A model generated the notes under the pieces. That model was not told where the DNA came from, made no database searches, and worked only from the letters and a program-made list of their open reading frames with translations. Shown here piece by piece: positions 23,043 to 31,336 of a stretch of 34,277 bases of DNA. Positions within the stretch are counted from its first letter, which is position 1. Each line of letters starts with the position of its first letter. The position numbers were made by a program, and so were the translations under genes. Source of the stretch: UMGS973 sp964507795 (lineage in GTDB: Bacteria > Bacillota > Clostridia > Peptostreptococcales > Anaerovoracaceae); contig CAZDQV010000008.1 in assembly GCA_964507795.1 (NCBI GenBank), forward strand, positions 1 through 34,277. Reading direction: 5' to 3'.

Positions 23043-23666
23043 ATGGCTACATTAAAAATGCTAAACATGGCAGGAGCTGAAGCTGGTGAAATCAAATTAA
23101 ATGATGAGATCTTCGCAATCACTCCGAACGAATACGCTGTTCATGAAGTAGTAAAGAACTATCTGGCATGCCAGAGACAGGGAACTCAGTCAGCAAAGAC
23201 AAGAGCAGAAGTTAGAGGCGGCGGAAGAAAACCTTTCAGACAGAAGGGCACAGGTCGTCACAGACAGGGAAGCTCAACTGACCCTACACAGGTAGGCGGC
23301 GGAATTGTATTTGCACCAAAACCAAGAGATTACAGATATAGAGTCAACAAAAAAGTAAAAAGACTTGCAATGAAATCGGTTCTGTCAGCAAAGGTTGCAG
23401 ACAATGAAATGATCGTTCTTGACGAAATCAAATTCGATGAACCTAAGACAAAGGAAATGATCAAAATGTTAGCAAACGTTAACGCCGGCAAAAAAGCTCT
23501 GATAGTTATGGCAGAAAAAGACGAAAACGTTGTTAAATCAGCAGCTAACATCCCCGGAGTAAGAACTGCTTTAGTAGGAACAATGAACGTTTATGAGATT
23601 CTCAACCATACAAACTTCATCGTTACCGAAGAAGCAATCAAGAAGATTGAGGAGGTGTACGCATAA
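23043..23666 (+). CDS. rplD: 50S ribosomal protein L4
   Basis: L4, 207 aa, lines the exit tunnel with an extended loop seen here as TRAEVRGGGRKPFRQKGTGR followed by HRQGSSTDPTQVGGGIVF. In Escherichia coli L4 also represses the S10 operon by binding its leader, so it is a natural candidate regulator of the leader at 21758. It overlaps rplW by one base (TAATG). Confidence 0.98.
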   Translation: MATLKMLNMAGAEAGEIKLNDEIFAITPNEYAVHEVVKNYLACQRQGTQSAKTRAEVRGGGRKPFRQKGTGRHRQGSSTDPTQVGGGIVFAPKPRDYRYRVNKKVKRLAMKSVLSAKVADNEMIVLDEIKFDEPKTKEMIKMLANVNAGKKALIVMAEKDENVVKSAANIPGVRTALVGTMNVYEILNHTNFIVTEEAIKKIEEVYA

Positions 23667-23956
23667 TGAAAAGCCCATATGACGTAATCATTAAGCCTGT
23701 CATCTCTGAAAAGAGTATGGACGATGCGCAAAACAAAAAATACACATTCAAGGTTGCAGTAGATGCCAACAAAACTCAGGTTAAACTGGCAGTTGAAGAA
23801 ATCTTCGGTGTTGAAGTTGCAAAAGTAAACATCATGAATGTTAAAGGTAAAGCTAAGAGAATGGGAAGATACGAAGGCATGACTTCTGCTTCAAGAAAAG
23901 CAATAGTTACACTTACTGAAGGCAGTAAGGAAATCGAATTCTTCCAGGGACTATAA
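23666..23956 (+). CDS. rplW: 50S ribosomal protein L23
   Basis: L23, 96 aa, sits at the tunnel exit and docks SRP and trigger factor. VIIKPVISEKSM, NKKYTFKVAVDANKTQVKLA and VKGKAKRMGRYEG are conserved. GAGGTG at the end of rplD provides the SD. Confidence 0.97.
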   Translation: MKSPYDVIIKPVISEKSMDDAQNKKYTFKVAVDANKTQVKLAVEEIFGVEVAKVNIMNVKGKAKRMGRYEGMTSASRKAIVTLTEGSKEIEFFQGL

Positions 23957-23973
23957 TTAGGAGGTAGTAAACA

Positions 23974-24807
23974 ATGGGAATTAAAAAATACAATCCGACT
24001 ACTCCTGGTCTGAGAGGAATGACAGTTTCCACTTTTGAGGAAATTACAAAGAGCACTCCTGAGAAATCTTTAACAGTAACATTAAAGAAACATTCGGGAA
24101 GAAACAACAGAGGTAAGATAACTGTAAGACACAAAGGCGGCGGATACAGACCTAAATACAGAATTATCGACTTCAAGAGAGCAAAAGACGGAGTACCAGG
24201 AAAAGTTGCTGCAATTGAATACGATCCGAACAGAACAGCCAACATAGCACTGATTGCTTATGCAGATGGCGAAAAGAGATACATCATAGCTCCTAACAAA
24301 CTCATGGTAGGCGATGTTATTTACGCAGGCCCTGATGCGGATATCAAAGTAGGTAATGCATTACCGCTTGCAAATATTCCAATCGGTACAGTTATTCACA
24401 ATATCGAACTTAAACCGGGCAAAGGCGGACAGCTTGTAAGATCAGCAGGCAACGGCGCTCAGCTTATGGCTAAGGAAGGTGACTATGCTCAGGTAAGACT
24501 TCCTTCCGGCGAAGTAAGAAAAGTAAGAATCGAATGCAGAGCCACTATCGGCGAAGTTGGAAATATCGATCATGGTAATATCCAGATTGGTAAAGCGGGA
24601 CGTAAAAGACACATGGGTATCAGACCTACCGTAAGAGGTTCAGTTATGAACCCTAACGATCACCCTCACGGTGGTGGTGAAGGTAGAGCACCTGTTGGAC
24701 GTAAGAGTCCTGTTACTCCTTGGGGTAAACCTGCTCTTGGATATAAGACAAGGAAGAAGAACAAGGAATCCAACAAGTATATCGTAAAGAGAAGAAATGA
24801 GAAGTAG
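23974..24807 (+). CDS. rplB: 50S ribosomal protein L2
   Basis: L2, 277 aa, is needed for subunit joining and peptidyl transfer. It shows YNPTTPGLRGMTV at the start, KHSGRNNRGKITVRHKGGG, and the C-terminal NPNDHPHGGGEGRAPVGRKS with the essential-histidine loop. TAGGAGGT precedes the ATG. Confidence 0.98.
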   Translation: MGIKKYNPTTPGLRGMTVSTFEEITKSTPEKSLTVTLKKHSGRNNRGKITVRHKGGGYRPKYRIIDFKRAKDGVPGKVAAIEYDPNRTANIALIAYADGEKRYIIAPNKLMVGDVIYAGPDADIKVGNALPLANIPIGTVIHNIELKPGKGGQLVRSAGNGAQLMAKEGDYAQVRLPSGEVRKVRIECRATIGEVGNIDHGNIQIGKAGRKRHMGIRPTVRGSVMNPNDHPHGGGEGRAPVGRKSPVTPWGKPALGYKTRKKNKESNKYIVKRRNEK

Positions 24808-24822
24808 GAAGGAGCATAAATA

Positions 24823-25098
24823 ATGGGTAGATCACTGAAAAAAGGTCCTTTCGTAGATGCAAAGCTGCTTAAGGCTATTGATGACATGAATGCAGCTAAC
24901 GATAAAAAAGTTGTTAAAACGTGGTCAAGACCATCAACAATATTTCCACAGATGGTAGGACATACAATCGCTGTTCATGATGGAAGGAAGCATGTGCCTG
25001 TATATATTACAGAAGATATGGTAGGTCACAGACTTGGAGAATTCGCTCCAACCAGAACTTACAGAGGTCATTCGGCTGACAAAAAAGTCGTTAAATAA
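24823..25098 (+). CDS. rpsS: 30S ribosomal protein S19
   Basis: S19, 91 aa, in the 30S head at the A-site finger bridge. MGRSLKKGPFVDAKLL, TWSRPSTIFPQMVGHTIAVH and FAPTRTYRGH are diagnostic. It lies 15 bases after rplB, behind AGGAAGGAG. Confidence 0.98.
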   Translation: MGRSLKKGPFVDAKLLKAIDDMNAANDKKVVKTWSRPSTIFPQMVGHTIAVHDGRKHVPVYITEDMVGHRLGEFAPTRTYRGHSADKKVVK

Positions 25099-25116
25099 AG
25101 AAAAGGAGATAGTAAA

Positions 25117-25452
25117 ATGGAAGCAAAAGCAATTGCAAAATATGTAAGAATGTCTCCTATCAAGCTTAAACCAATTACTGACTTGGTAAGAGGAAAAGAC
25201 TTACAAGAGGCACTTAATATTTTAAAATTCACACCTGGCAAGGGTGCTGAGATAGTAGAGAAAGTTGTTAAATCAGCAGCAGCTAACGCTGAAGAAAATC
25301 ACAAGATGAATCCAGACAACTTATATGTCGCTGAAGTTTATGCCAACCAGGGTCCGACAATGAAAAGATGGAGAGCCGGATCACAGGGAAGAGCATCAAT
25401 CATCTTAAAGAGAAGCAGTCACGTTGGCGTAACTTTAAGAGAGAGAAATTAA
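25117..25452 (+). CDS. rplV: 50S ribosomal protein L22
   Basis: L22, 111 aa, lines the exit tunnel constriction with its C-terminal hairpin (GPTMKRWRAGSQGRASIILK), the region where macrolide-resistance changes are known. The N-terminus AKYVRMSPIKLKPITDLVRG is conserved. AAAGGAGAT precedes the ATG. Confidence 0.97.
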   Translation: MEAKAIAKYVRMSPIKLKPITDLVRGKDLQEALNILKFTPGKGAEIVEKVVKSAAANAEENHKMNPDNLYVAEVYANQGPTMKRWRAGSQGRASIILKRSSHVGVTLRERN

Positions 25453-25468
25453 GTAAGGAGGTTCATCA

Positions 25469-26362
25469 ATGGGTCAGAAAGTAAATCCACATGGTTTGAG
25501 AGTTGGCGTAATCAAAGACTGGGATTCCAAGTGGTATGCAGACAAAGCTAACTTCGCTGATTGCCTTGCTGAAGACAATCAGGTCAGAACGTTTGTTAAG
25601 AAAAAACTATATGCAGCAGGCATTTCAAAAGTTTTGATTGAGAGAGCTGCAGAAAACAAAATCAAAGTCATCGTACTGACTGCAAGACCAGGAATGGTAA
25701 TCGGCAGAGCGGGCGACGGCATTGAAGAGATCAAAAAAGCAGTTGCCAAAATGACAGGCAAAGAAGTTACTATCAGCATCGAAGAAGTCAGAAGAGCAGA
25801 ACTTGATGCACAGCTTACAGCTGAATCAATCGCACAGGCACTCGAAAGAAGAGTTTCATTCAGAAGAGCGATGAAGCAGGCTATCGGCAGAACAATGAAA
25901 GCCGGAGCAAAAGGTATCAAAGTTACAACTTCAGGAAGACTTGGCGGAGCTGAAATCGCAAGAAGCGAAAAATACAGTGAAGGAAATGTTCCTCTACATA
26001 CTTTGAGAGCAAATATCGATTATGGTTTTGCAGAAGCTGATACAACCTACGGTAAAATAGGAGTTAAAGTTTGGATAAACCATGGCGAAGTTCTTGACAA
26101 AGGCCTTGTAAGTGCTGTTCCTGAAGAAAAACAGGAAAGAAGAGGCAAGAAGGGCGACAGAAGAAGAAACGACAGAAACGGCAGAAGAGGAGAAGGCAGA
26201 TCTGACAGAAGAGACAGAAGAGACAGAAGAGATGACACTCCTCAGGCTCCTAAGGCAGTAAACCCAAGAGTAAGAAAAACTCCAAAAGTAGAGCCGAAAG
26301 TTGAAGAACCACAGGTTGAAGCAGTAGAAGCAGCAGCAGAAACTGCAGAAACAGAGGCATAG
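25469..26362 (+). CDS. rpsC: 30S ribosomal protein S3 with long C-terminal extension
   Basis: S3 is at the mRNA entry of the 30S subunit. The first ~216 residues are a normal S3: GQKVNPHGLRVGVIKDWDSK, a KH domain with PGMVIGRAGDGIEEIKK (74-90), and GRLGGAEIARSE (156-167). The protein is 297 aa, about 75 longer than most. Residues 222-256 form an Arg/Asp-rich repeat stretch (including RRDRRDRRD). Residues 257-297 are rich in Pro, Glu and Ala and become acidic. AAGGAGGTT precedes the ATG. Confidence 0.97.
   Translation: MGQKVNPHGLRVGVIKDWDSKWYADKANFADCLAEDNQVRTFVKKKLYAAGISKVLIERAAENKIKVIVLTARPGMVIGRAGDGIEEIKKAVAKMTGKEVTISIEEVRRAELDAQLTAESIAQALERRVSFRRAMKQAIGRTMKAGAKGIKVTTSGRLGGAEIARSEKYSEGNVPLHTLRANIDYGFAEADTTYGKIGVKVWINHGEVLDKGLVSAVPEEKQERRGKKGDRRRNDRNGRRGEGRSDRRDRRDRRDDTPQAPKAVNPRVRKTPKVEPKVEEPQVEAVEAAAETAETEA
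26204..26230 (+). repeat. Three tandem copies of a 9-bp unit in rpsC
   Basis: GACAGAAGA is repeated three times without change (26204-26212, 26213-26221, 26222-26230). The repeat encodes the Asp-Arg-Arg repeat of the S3 tail. Because the unit is a multiple of three it can gain or lose copies without breaking the frame. Confidence 0.85.
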
Positions 26363-26386
26363 ATATAAAGAAAGGAGGAACACATC

Positions 26387-26818
26387 ATGTTAATGCCAAA
26401 GCGCGTTAAACGTAGAAGAGTCCACAGAGGAAGAATGAAGGGCAAAGCAACCAAGGGCAATACAATCACATACGGTGAATATGGTCTTGTTGCTACAGAA
26501 TGCGGATGGATCACTTCAAACCAGATAGAGGCAGCCAGAGTTGCCATGACAAGATCTATCAAAAGAGGTGGTAAAGTATATATCAAAATATTCCCACACA
26601 AACCTGTAAGTAAGAAGCCTGCAGGCGTTCGTATGGGTTCAGGTAAAGGTGTACCTGAATACTGGGTAGCAGTAATTAAGCCGGGCAGAGTAATGTTTGA
26701 AATCGAAGGCGTTACTGAAGAACAGGCAAGAGAAGCTATCAGACTTGCGTCACATAAGCTTCCTATCAAATCAAAGTTTGCCATCAAAGGCCAGGAAGTA
26801 AAGGGTGGTGAAGCATAA
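26387..26818 (+). CDS. rplP: 50S ribosomal protein L16
   Basis: L16, 143 aa, helps position A-site tRNA. It shows LMPKRVKRRRVHRGRMKG, YGLVATECGWITSNQIEAAR and GKGVPEYWVAVIKPGRVMFE. AAAGGAGG (26371-26378) supports ATG 26387. It overlaps rpmC by one base. Confidence 0.98.
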   Translation: MLMPKRVKRRRVHRGRMKGKATKGNTITYGEYGLVATECGWITSNQIEAARVAMTRSIKRGGKVYIKIFPHKPVSKKPAGVRMGSGKGVPEYWVAVIKPGRVMFEIEGVTEEQAREAIRLASHKLPIKSKFAIKGQEVKGGEA

Positions 26819-27021
26819 TGGAATTAAAGAAAATGAGAGAAATGACAGAAGTTGAGCTTAACGCTGAACTTGACAACATGAAAAAAGAATTATTCAACTT
26901 GAGATTCCAGCATGTAACCGGTCAGCTTGAAAATCCGGTTAAACTCAGAGAAACAAAAAGAGATATCGCTAGAGTTAAAACTGTGATCAGAGAAAAAGAG
27001 CTTGCAAAGGCTCAGGGCTAA
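26818..27021 (+). CDS. rpmC: 50S ribosomal protein L29
   Basis: L29, 67 aa, two long helices at the tunnel exit: ELNAELDNMKKELFNLRFQ, then GQLENPVKLRETKRDIARVK, the family signature. Coupled to rplP by TAATG. Confidence 0.96.
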   Translation: MELKKMREMTEVELNAELDNMKKELFNLRFQHVTGQLENPVKLRETKRDIARVKTVIREKELAKAQG

Positions 27022-27039
27022 CAGAAAGGAGGATGTATT

Positions 27040-27300
27040 ATGGCAGTTGATAGAAACAGAAGAAAGACTATCGTGGGTATAGTGACATCAGACAAGATGG
27101 ACAAAACTATAGTAGTGACAGTTGAAGACTTCGTAAGACATTCCCTTTATGGAAAAGCTGTAAAGAGAACAAAGAAGATCAAAGCTCACGACGAAAACAA
27201 TGAATGCCAGATTGGCGATAAAGTTAGAATTATGGAAACAAGACCTCTGTCAAAGGATAAGAGATGGAGACTTGTAAACATCGTTGAAAAGGTTAAGTAA
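27040..27300 (+). CDS. rpsQ: 30S ribosomal protein S17
   Basis: S17, 86 aa, binds 16S rRNA early in assembly. RKTIVGIVTSDKMDKTIVV, YGKAVKRTKKIKAHDENN and GDKVRIMETRPLSKDKRW are conserved. Behind GAAAGGAGG. Confidence 0.98.
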   Translation: MAVDRNRRKTIVGIVTSDKMDKTIVVTVEDFVRHSLYGKAVKRTKKIKAHDENNECQIGDKVRIMETRPLSKDKRWRLVNIVEKVK

Positions 27301-27316
27301 AGGAGGCAACTGAAAT

Positions 27317-27685
27317 ATGATTCAGACTGAAACAAGATTAAGAGTTGCTGACAATTCAGGCGCAAAAGAATTACTGTGCATCCGTATCCTGGGCGGAACA
27401 AGCCGTCAGTATGCAAATATCGGTGATGTAATAGTATGTGCTGTAAAGGAAGCAACACCGGGTGGCGTTGTTAAAAAAGGTGATGTAGTGAGAGCTGTAG
27501 TTGTAAGATCAAAGCACGGCGCAAGAAGAGCAGACGGAAGTTATGTTAAATTTGATCAGAATGCAGCAGTTATCATAAAGGATGATAAGACTCCGACAGG
27601 TACACGTATTTTCGGACCTGTAGCAAGAGAACTTAGAGAAAAAGGCTTTATGAAGATAGTGTCACTGGCACCGGAAGTACTATAG
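27317..27685 (+). CDS. rplN: 50S ribosomal protein L14
   Basis: L14, 122 aa, at the subunit interface. MIQTETRLRVADNSGAKELL, KKGDVVRAVVVR and TRIFGPVARELRE are diagnostic. Its start follows AAAGGAGG by the usual gap. It opens the spc part of the operon without an evident promoter of its own. Confidence 0.98.
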   Translation: MIQTETRLRVADNSGAKELLCIRILGGTSRQYANIGDVIVCAVKEATPGGVVKKGDVVRAVVVRSKHGARRADGSYVKFDQNAAVIIKDDKTPTGTRIFGPVARELREKGFMKIVSLAPEVL

Positions 27686-27698
27686 GAGGTGTTTAAGG

Positions 27699-28004
27699 AT
27701 GCGTATCAAAAAAGACGATATGGTAATGGTGATTACCGGCAAAGACAAAGGTAAAACCGGAAAAGTTCTCAAGGCTATGCCTAAAGAAAACAGAGTAATC
27801 GTGGAAGGCGTTAACATTCAGACCAAGCATGCAAAGCAGACAAGAACATCTGCTGCTGAAATCAAGCATCAGGAAGGTCCTATAGACGCTTCAAACGTAA
27901 TGTACTATGACAGCAAGGCAAAAGCTCCGACAAAAGTCGGATACAAGATGGTCGGAGACAAAAAAGTTCGTTTTTCAAGAAAAACAGGACAGGAAATTGA
28001 TTAA
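27699..28004 (+). CDS. rplX: 50S ribosomal protein L24
   Basis: L24, 101 aa, KOW-type assembly initiator. MRIKKDDMVMVITGKDKGKT, VIVEGVNIQTKHAKQT and EGPIDASNVM are conserved. Behind TAGGAGGTG, 13 bases after rplN. Confidence 0.97.
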   Translation: MRIKKDDMVMVITGKDKGKTGKVLKAMPKENRVIVEGVNIQTKHAKQTRTSAAEIKHQEGPIDASNVMYYDSKAKAPTKVGYKMVGDKKVRFSRKTGQEID

Positions 28005-28021
28005 GAAAGGAGGAGACGATT

Positions 28022-28564
28022 TTGGCAGCTAGAATGAGAGAAATGTACAAAAACACAGTTTTCGGTGCGTTACAGGAAAAATTCCAGTACAAAAACGTTA
28101 TGGAAGTTCCTAAACTTGAAAAGATAACTATTAACATGGGTCTTGGTGAAGGCAAAGACAATGCAAAGATTATTGAATCTGCAGTTAAAGAACTTGCCCT
28201 TATATCAGGACAGCAGCCTGTTGTAACAAAAGCAAGAAAATCCATCGCTAACTTCAAGGTTAGAGAAGGTATGCCTGTAGGAGTTAAAGTTACTTTGAGA
28301 GGCGACAATATGTATGAATTTGCTGATAAATTCTTCAATATCGCTCTTCCTAGAGTAAGAGACTTCAAGGGTGTTAGCAAAAACTCATTTGACGGCAGAG
28401 GCAACTATGCAATGGGCATCAAAGAACAGTTAATATTCCCTGAAATCAACTATGACCAGGTAGAAACTATTAAGGGTATGGACATAGTATTCACAACTAC
28501 GGCAAAATCAGACGAAGAGGCTATGGCACTGCTTCAGTTACTGGGAATGCCGTTCGAAAAGTAG
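28022..28564 (+). CDS. rplE: 50S ribosomal protein L5 (TTG start)
   Basis: L5, 180 aa, carries the central protuberance contact with 5S rRNA. KLEKITINMGLGEG, KARKSIANFKVREGMPVGVK and RDFKGVSKNSFDGRGNYAMG are typical. The start is TTG at 28022, 8 bases behind AAGGAGGAG. The product then begins MAARMREMYKN, as in other L5. ATG 28034 would be too far from the SD. Confidence 0.96.
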   Translation: MAARMREMYKNTVFGALQEKFQYKNVMEVPKLEKITINMGLGEGKDNAKIIESAVKELALISGQQPVVTKARKSIANFKVREGMPVGVKVTLRGDNMYEFADKFFNIALPRVRDFKGVSKNSFDGRGNYAMGIKEQLIFPEINYDQVETIKGMDIVFTTTAKSDEEAMALLQLLGMPFEK

Positions 28565-28574
28565 GAGGGAAATT

Positions 28575-28760
28575 ATGGCTAAGACATCTTTAAAAGTTAA
28601 ACAGCAGAGAAAACCTAAGTATTCAACAAGAGCTTACACAAGATGCAGAATCTGCGGAAGACCTCATTCTGTATTAAAGAAATATGGAATCTGCCGTATA
28701 TGCTTCAGAGAACTTGCATACAAAGGTGAAATACCAGGCGTAAGAAAAGCAAGCTGGTAA
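28575..28760 (+). CDS. rpsZ: 30S ribosomal protein S14, zinc type
   Basis: S14 type Z, 61 aa, with the four-cysteine zinc site RCRICG (Cys24, Cys27) and GICRICFRE (Cys40, Cys43). The zinc-free paralogue, if any, is not in the window. The tail GEIPGVRKASW is conserved. Behind TAGGAGGG. Confidence 0.97.
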   Translation: MAKTSLKVKQQRKPKYSTRAYTRCRICGRPHSVLKKYGICRICFRELAYKGEIPGVRKASW

Positions 28761-28779
28761 AATAAATAGTTAGAGAATT

Positions 28780-28810
28780 GTGAAGGCTGGAAACTGATCC
28801 AGAACCACAC
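28780..28810 (+). promoter_or_regulatory. Hairpin with internal loops upstream of rpsH
   Basis: In the 70-base gap before rpsH, GTG (28780-28782), GG (28785-28786) and CTGGA (28787-28791) pair with TCCAG (28798-28802), CC (28805-28806) and CAC (28808-28810). Unpaired AA and A residues lie between the helices. It has no T run. The shape, a helix broken by small A-rich loops, recalls S8 binding sites, but the match is only qualitative. Confidence 0.4.
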
Positions 28811-28830
28811 GAAGGAAGGAGAATACTGTA

Positions 28831-29229
28831 ATGACAATGACAGATCCGGTAGCAGATATGCTCACTAGAATCAGAAATGCCAATACTGTGTGCCATCCGT
28901 CTGTAGACATTCCTGCATCAAAAATGAAAAAAGCGATTGCAGAGATTCTATTAGAAGAAGGCTACATTAATGGCTTTGATGTTATAGAAGATGGCAAGCA
29001 GGGAATTATCAGAGTTCAGATGAAATATACAGCTGACAAAGAAAGAGTAATCAAAGGAATCAAAAAGATTTCAAAACCCGGCTTGAAAGTTTATGCTAAA
29101 GCAGACGATATCCCAAGAGTTCTTGGCGGACTTGGAGTTGCTATCATATCAACTTCAAAAGGAGTTATAAGCGACAAAAAAGCAAGATCACTGGGCATCG
29201 GCGGCGAAGTAATTTGTTATGTTTGGTAG
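28831..29229 (+). CDS. rpsH: 30S ribosomal protein S8
   Basis: S8, 132 aa, central-domain assembly protein and, in Escherichia coli, the repressor of the spc operon. MTDPVADMLTRIRNAN at the start and LGIGGEVICYVW at the end are diagnostic. AAGGAAGGAG precedes ATG 28831; the second ATG at 28837 is further from the SD. Confidence 0.98.
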   Translation: MTMTDPVADMLTRIRNANTVCHPSVDIPASKMKKAIAEILLEEGYINGFDVIEDGKQGIIRVQMKYTADKERVIKGIKKISKPGLKVYAKADDIPRVLGGLGVAIISTSKGVISDKKARSLGIGGEVICYVW

Positions 29230-29239
29230 GAGGTAAGAC

Positions 29240-29782
29240 ATGTCAAGAATAGGTATCAAACCTGTTATCCTGCCTGCCGGCGTAGAGGTTAAAGTTGATG
29301 ATAACAATGTTGTTACTGTCAAAGGACCTAAAGGCGAATTACAGGAGCAGGTTAGCAAACTGTTAAAAATCGAAGTAAACGGAACAGAAGTAAACGTTTC
29401 AAGAAGTTCAGATGCAAAAGAACACAAATCACAGCATGGTCTTGGAAGAACTCTTATCAACAATATGGTAGTAGGAGTTACACAAGGTTATGAAAAGAAA
29501 CTCCAGATCAATGGTGTAGGATACAAGGCAGAGAAAAAAGGCAAGACTCTTGTTATGCAGCTTGGATATTCACATCCTGTTGAAATGGAAGACCCTGAAG
29601 GAATCACTACTGAGGTTCCAAGTGCTACAGAAATTATCGTTAAAGGCATAGACAAAGCTTTGGTAGGTAATTATGCGGCAAACATCCGTAAGTGGAGACA
29701 GCCTGAACCTTACAAGGGCAAGGGTATTAAATATGCTGATGAAGTTATCCGTCGTAAAGAAGGAAAAGCTGGAGCACAGTAA
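29240..29782 (+). CDS. rplF: 50S ribosomal protein L6
   Basis: L6, 180 aa, two similar domains near the factor-binding site. SRIGIKPVILPAGVEV, NGVGYKAEKKGKTLVMQLGY and the C-terminal EPYKGKGIKYADEVIRRKEG are diagnostic. Behind TAGGAGGT. Confidence 0.98.
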   Translation: MSRIGIKPVILPAGVEVKVDDNNVVTVKGPKGELQEQVSKLLKIEVNGTEVNVSRSSDAKEHKSQHGLGRTLINNMVVGVTQGYEKKLQINGVGYKAEKKGKTLVMQLGYSHPVEMEDPEGITTEVPSATEIIVKGIDKALVGNYAANIRKWRQPEPYKGKGIKYADEVIRRKEGKAGAQ

Positions 29783-29800
29783 GAAAGGAGTGAATGGTAA

Positions 29801-30166
29801 ATGGCAAATGTAAGCAGAAACGACAGACGTGTTAAAAGACACAAAAGAGTTAGAAAAAATTTGACAGGAACTCCTGAGAAGCCAAGACTTGTAGTTTTCA
29901 GAAGCAACAAGAACATTTCAGCTCAGATAATAGATGACGTGGCAGGTCACACTTTAGTATCAGCCTCATCAATCGACAAAGAATTAAAATCCGAAATCGG
30001 TTATGGCGGCAACAAAGAAGCAGCCAAAAAAGTAGGCGAAGCTTTAGCTAAGAGAGCTCTTGCAAAGGGTATAGAAGTTGTAGCTTTTGACAGAGGCGGA
30101 TTCCTTTATCACGGAAGAGTTAAGGAATTAGCTGACGGCGCACGTGAAGGCGGACTAAAATTCTAG
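29801..30166 (+). CDS. rplR: 50S ribosomal protein L18
   Basis: L18, 121 aa, binds 5S rRNA. It shows RVKRHKRVRKNLTGTPEKPR and FDRGGFLYHGRVKELADGAR near the end. The N-terminus is basic and disordered, as usual. Behind AAAGGAGTG. Confidence 0.98.
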   Translation: MANVSRNDRRVKRHKRVRKNLTGTPEKPRLVVFRSNKNISAQIIDDVAGHTLVSASSIDKELKSEIGYGGNKEAAKKVGEALAKRALAKGIEVVAFDRGGFLYHGRVKELADGAREGGLKF

Positions 30167-30176
30167 GAGGTATCAG

Positions 30177-30680
30177 ATGAGAAATACAATAGATGCATCC
30201 AAGCTGGACTTGACAGAAACTATCGTTAACATCAGACGTGTTGCAAAGACAGTTAAGGGCGGTAGAAATATGAGATTCAGCGTAACTGTAGTTGTTGGAG
30301 ACGGCGAAGGTCACGTAGGCGTTGGTCTTGGTAAGGCTATAGAAATACCTGAAGCTGTAAGAAAAGCTACAGAAGATGCAAAGAAAAACTTAATCAGTGT
30401 TCCAACAGTAGGAACAACAATTCCACACAGACAGCTTGGTGTATTCGGAGCAGGCAGAGTATTACTGATGCCGGCTGCTGAAGGTACAGGAGTAATCGCT
30501 GGTTCATCAGTTAGAACCGTACTCGAAGCTGCAGGAGTTAAAGACGTTAGAGCAAAATCAATCGGCTCAAACAACACAGGTAACATGGCTTATGCAACAT
30601 TGGAAGGTCTTAAATCTCTGGTAACAGTAGAAGAGGTTGCAAGATTAAGAGGCAAAACACCTGAAGAAATTCTGGGATAA
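30177..30680 (+). CDS. rpsE: 30S ribosomal protein S5
   Basis: S5, 167 aa, at the mRNA entry, with S3 and S4. RRVAKTVKGGRNMRFSVTVV (about 20-39), GDGEGHVGVGLGKAIEIPEA and LMPAAEGTGVIAGSSVR are diagnostic. Behind TAGGAGGT, 10 bases after rplR. Confidence 0.98.
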   Translation: MRNTIDASKLDLTETIVNIRRVAKTVKGGRNMRFSVTVVVGDGEGHVGVGLGKAIEIPEAVRKATEDAKKNLISVPTVGTTIPHRQLGVFGAGRVLLMPAAEGTGVIAGSSVRTVLEAAGVKDVRAKSIGSNNTGNMAYATLEGLKSLVTVEEVARLRGKTPEEILG

Positions 30681-30692
30681 GGAGGAAGAACA

Positions 30693-30875
30693 ATGGAAAA
30701 GATGATTAAAGTTACTTTAACAAAGAGTACTATTGGTGCTTCCCCAAAACAAAAAAAAGTTGTAGAAGCATTAGGACTGAAAAAGATGCACGCATCAGTA
30801 GAATTGATTGACAGCCCTGTAACTCGTGGTGCTGTTGATAAAGTATCGCATCTTGTTACTGTAGAAGAACTGTAG
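30693..30875 (+). CDS. rpmD: 50S ribosomal protein L30
   Basis: L30, 60 aa, the short bacterial form: KVTLTKSTIGASPKQKKVVE and VSHLVTVEEL. Behind AAGGAGGAA. It fits its usual place between rpsE and rplO. Confidence 0.96.
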   Translation: MEKMIKVTLTKSTIGASPKQKKVVEALGLKKMHASVELIDSPVTRGAVDKVSHLVTVEEL

Positions 30876-30894
30876 GAATGGAGGTGCAAAAGAT

Positions 30895-31335
30895 ATGAAA
30901 CTTCATGAGTTAAAGGCTGCCGGCGGTTCAACAAAGAACCCCAAAAGAAAAGGCCGTGGTACAGGTACTGGTAATGGTACAACCGCAGGCAGAGGTATGA
31001 ACGGTCAGAAGTCAAGAAGCGGTGGCGGAGTAAGACTTGGATTCGAAGGCGGACAGATGCCGCTGTACAGAAGACTCCCGAAGAGAGGCTTCACTAATAT
31101 CTGGGGTACTGAATACACAGTGCTCAATGTTGATGCTTTGAACAAGTTTGAAGCAGGAACAGTTGTTACACCAGAAATGCTCAAAGAAGCAGGCATGGTT
31201 AAACAGGTAAAGGATGGTATTAAGATTCTTGGCGATGGTAAGCTTGAAAAGAATTTGACAGTTCAGGCTCACAAATTTACAAAAACAGCAATCGAAAAAA
31301 TAGAATCTGCCGGAGGAAAGGTAGAGGTAATTTAA
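30895..31335 (+). CDS. rplO: 50S ribosomal protein L15
   Basis: L15, 146 aa, late-assembly protein. MKLHELKAAGGSTKNPKRKG, the Gly-rich GRGMNGQKSRSGGGVRLGFE and the EGGQMPLYRRLPKRGF motif are diagnostic. Behind ATGGAGGTG. secY follows one base after its stop. Confidence 0.98.
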   Translation: MKLHELKAAGGSTKNPKRKGRGTGTGNGTTAGRGMNGQKSRSGGGVRLGFEGGQMPLYRRLPKRGFTNIWGTEYTVLNVDALNKFEAGTVVTPEMLKEAGMVKQVKDGIKILGDGKLEKNLTVQAHKFTKTAIEKIESAGGKVEVI

Positions 31336-31336
31336 T

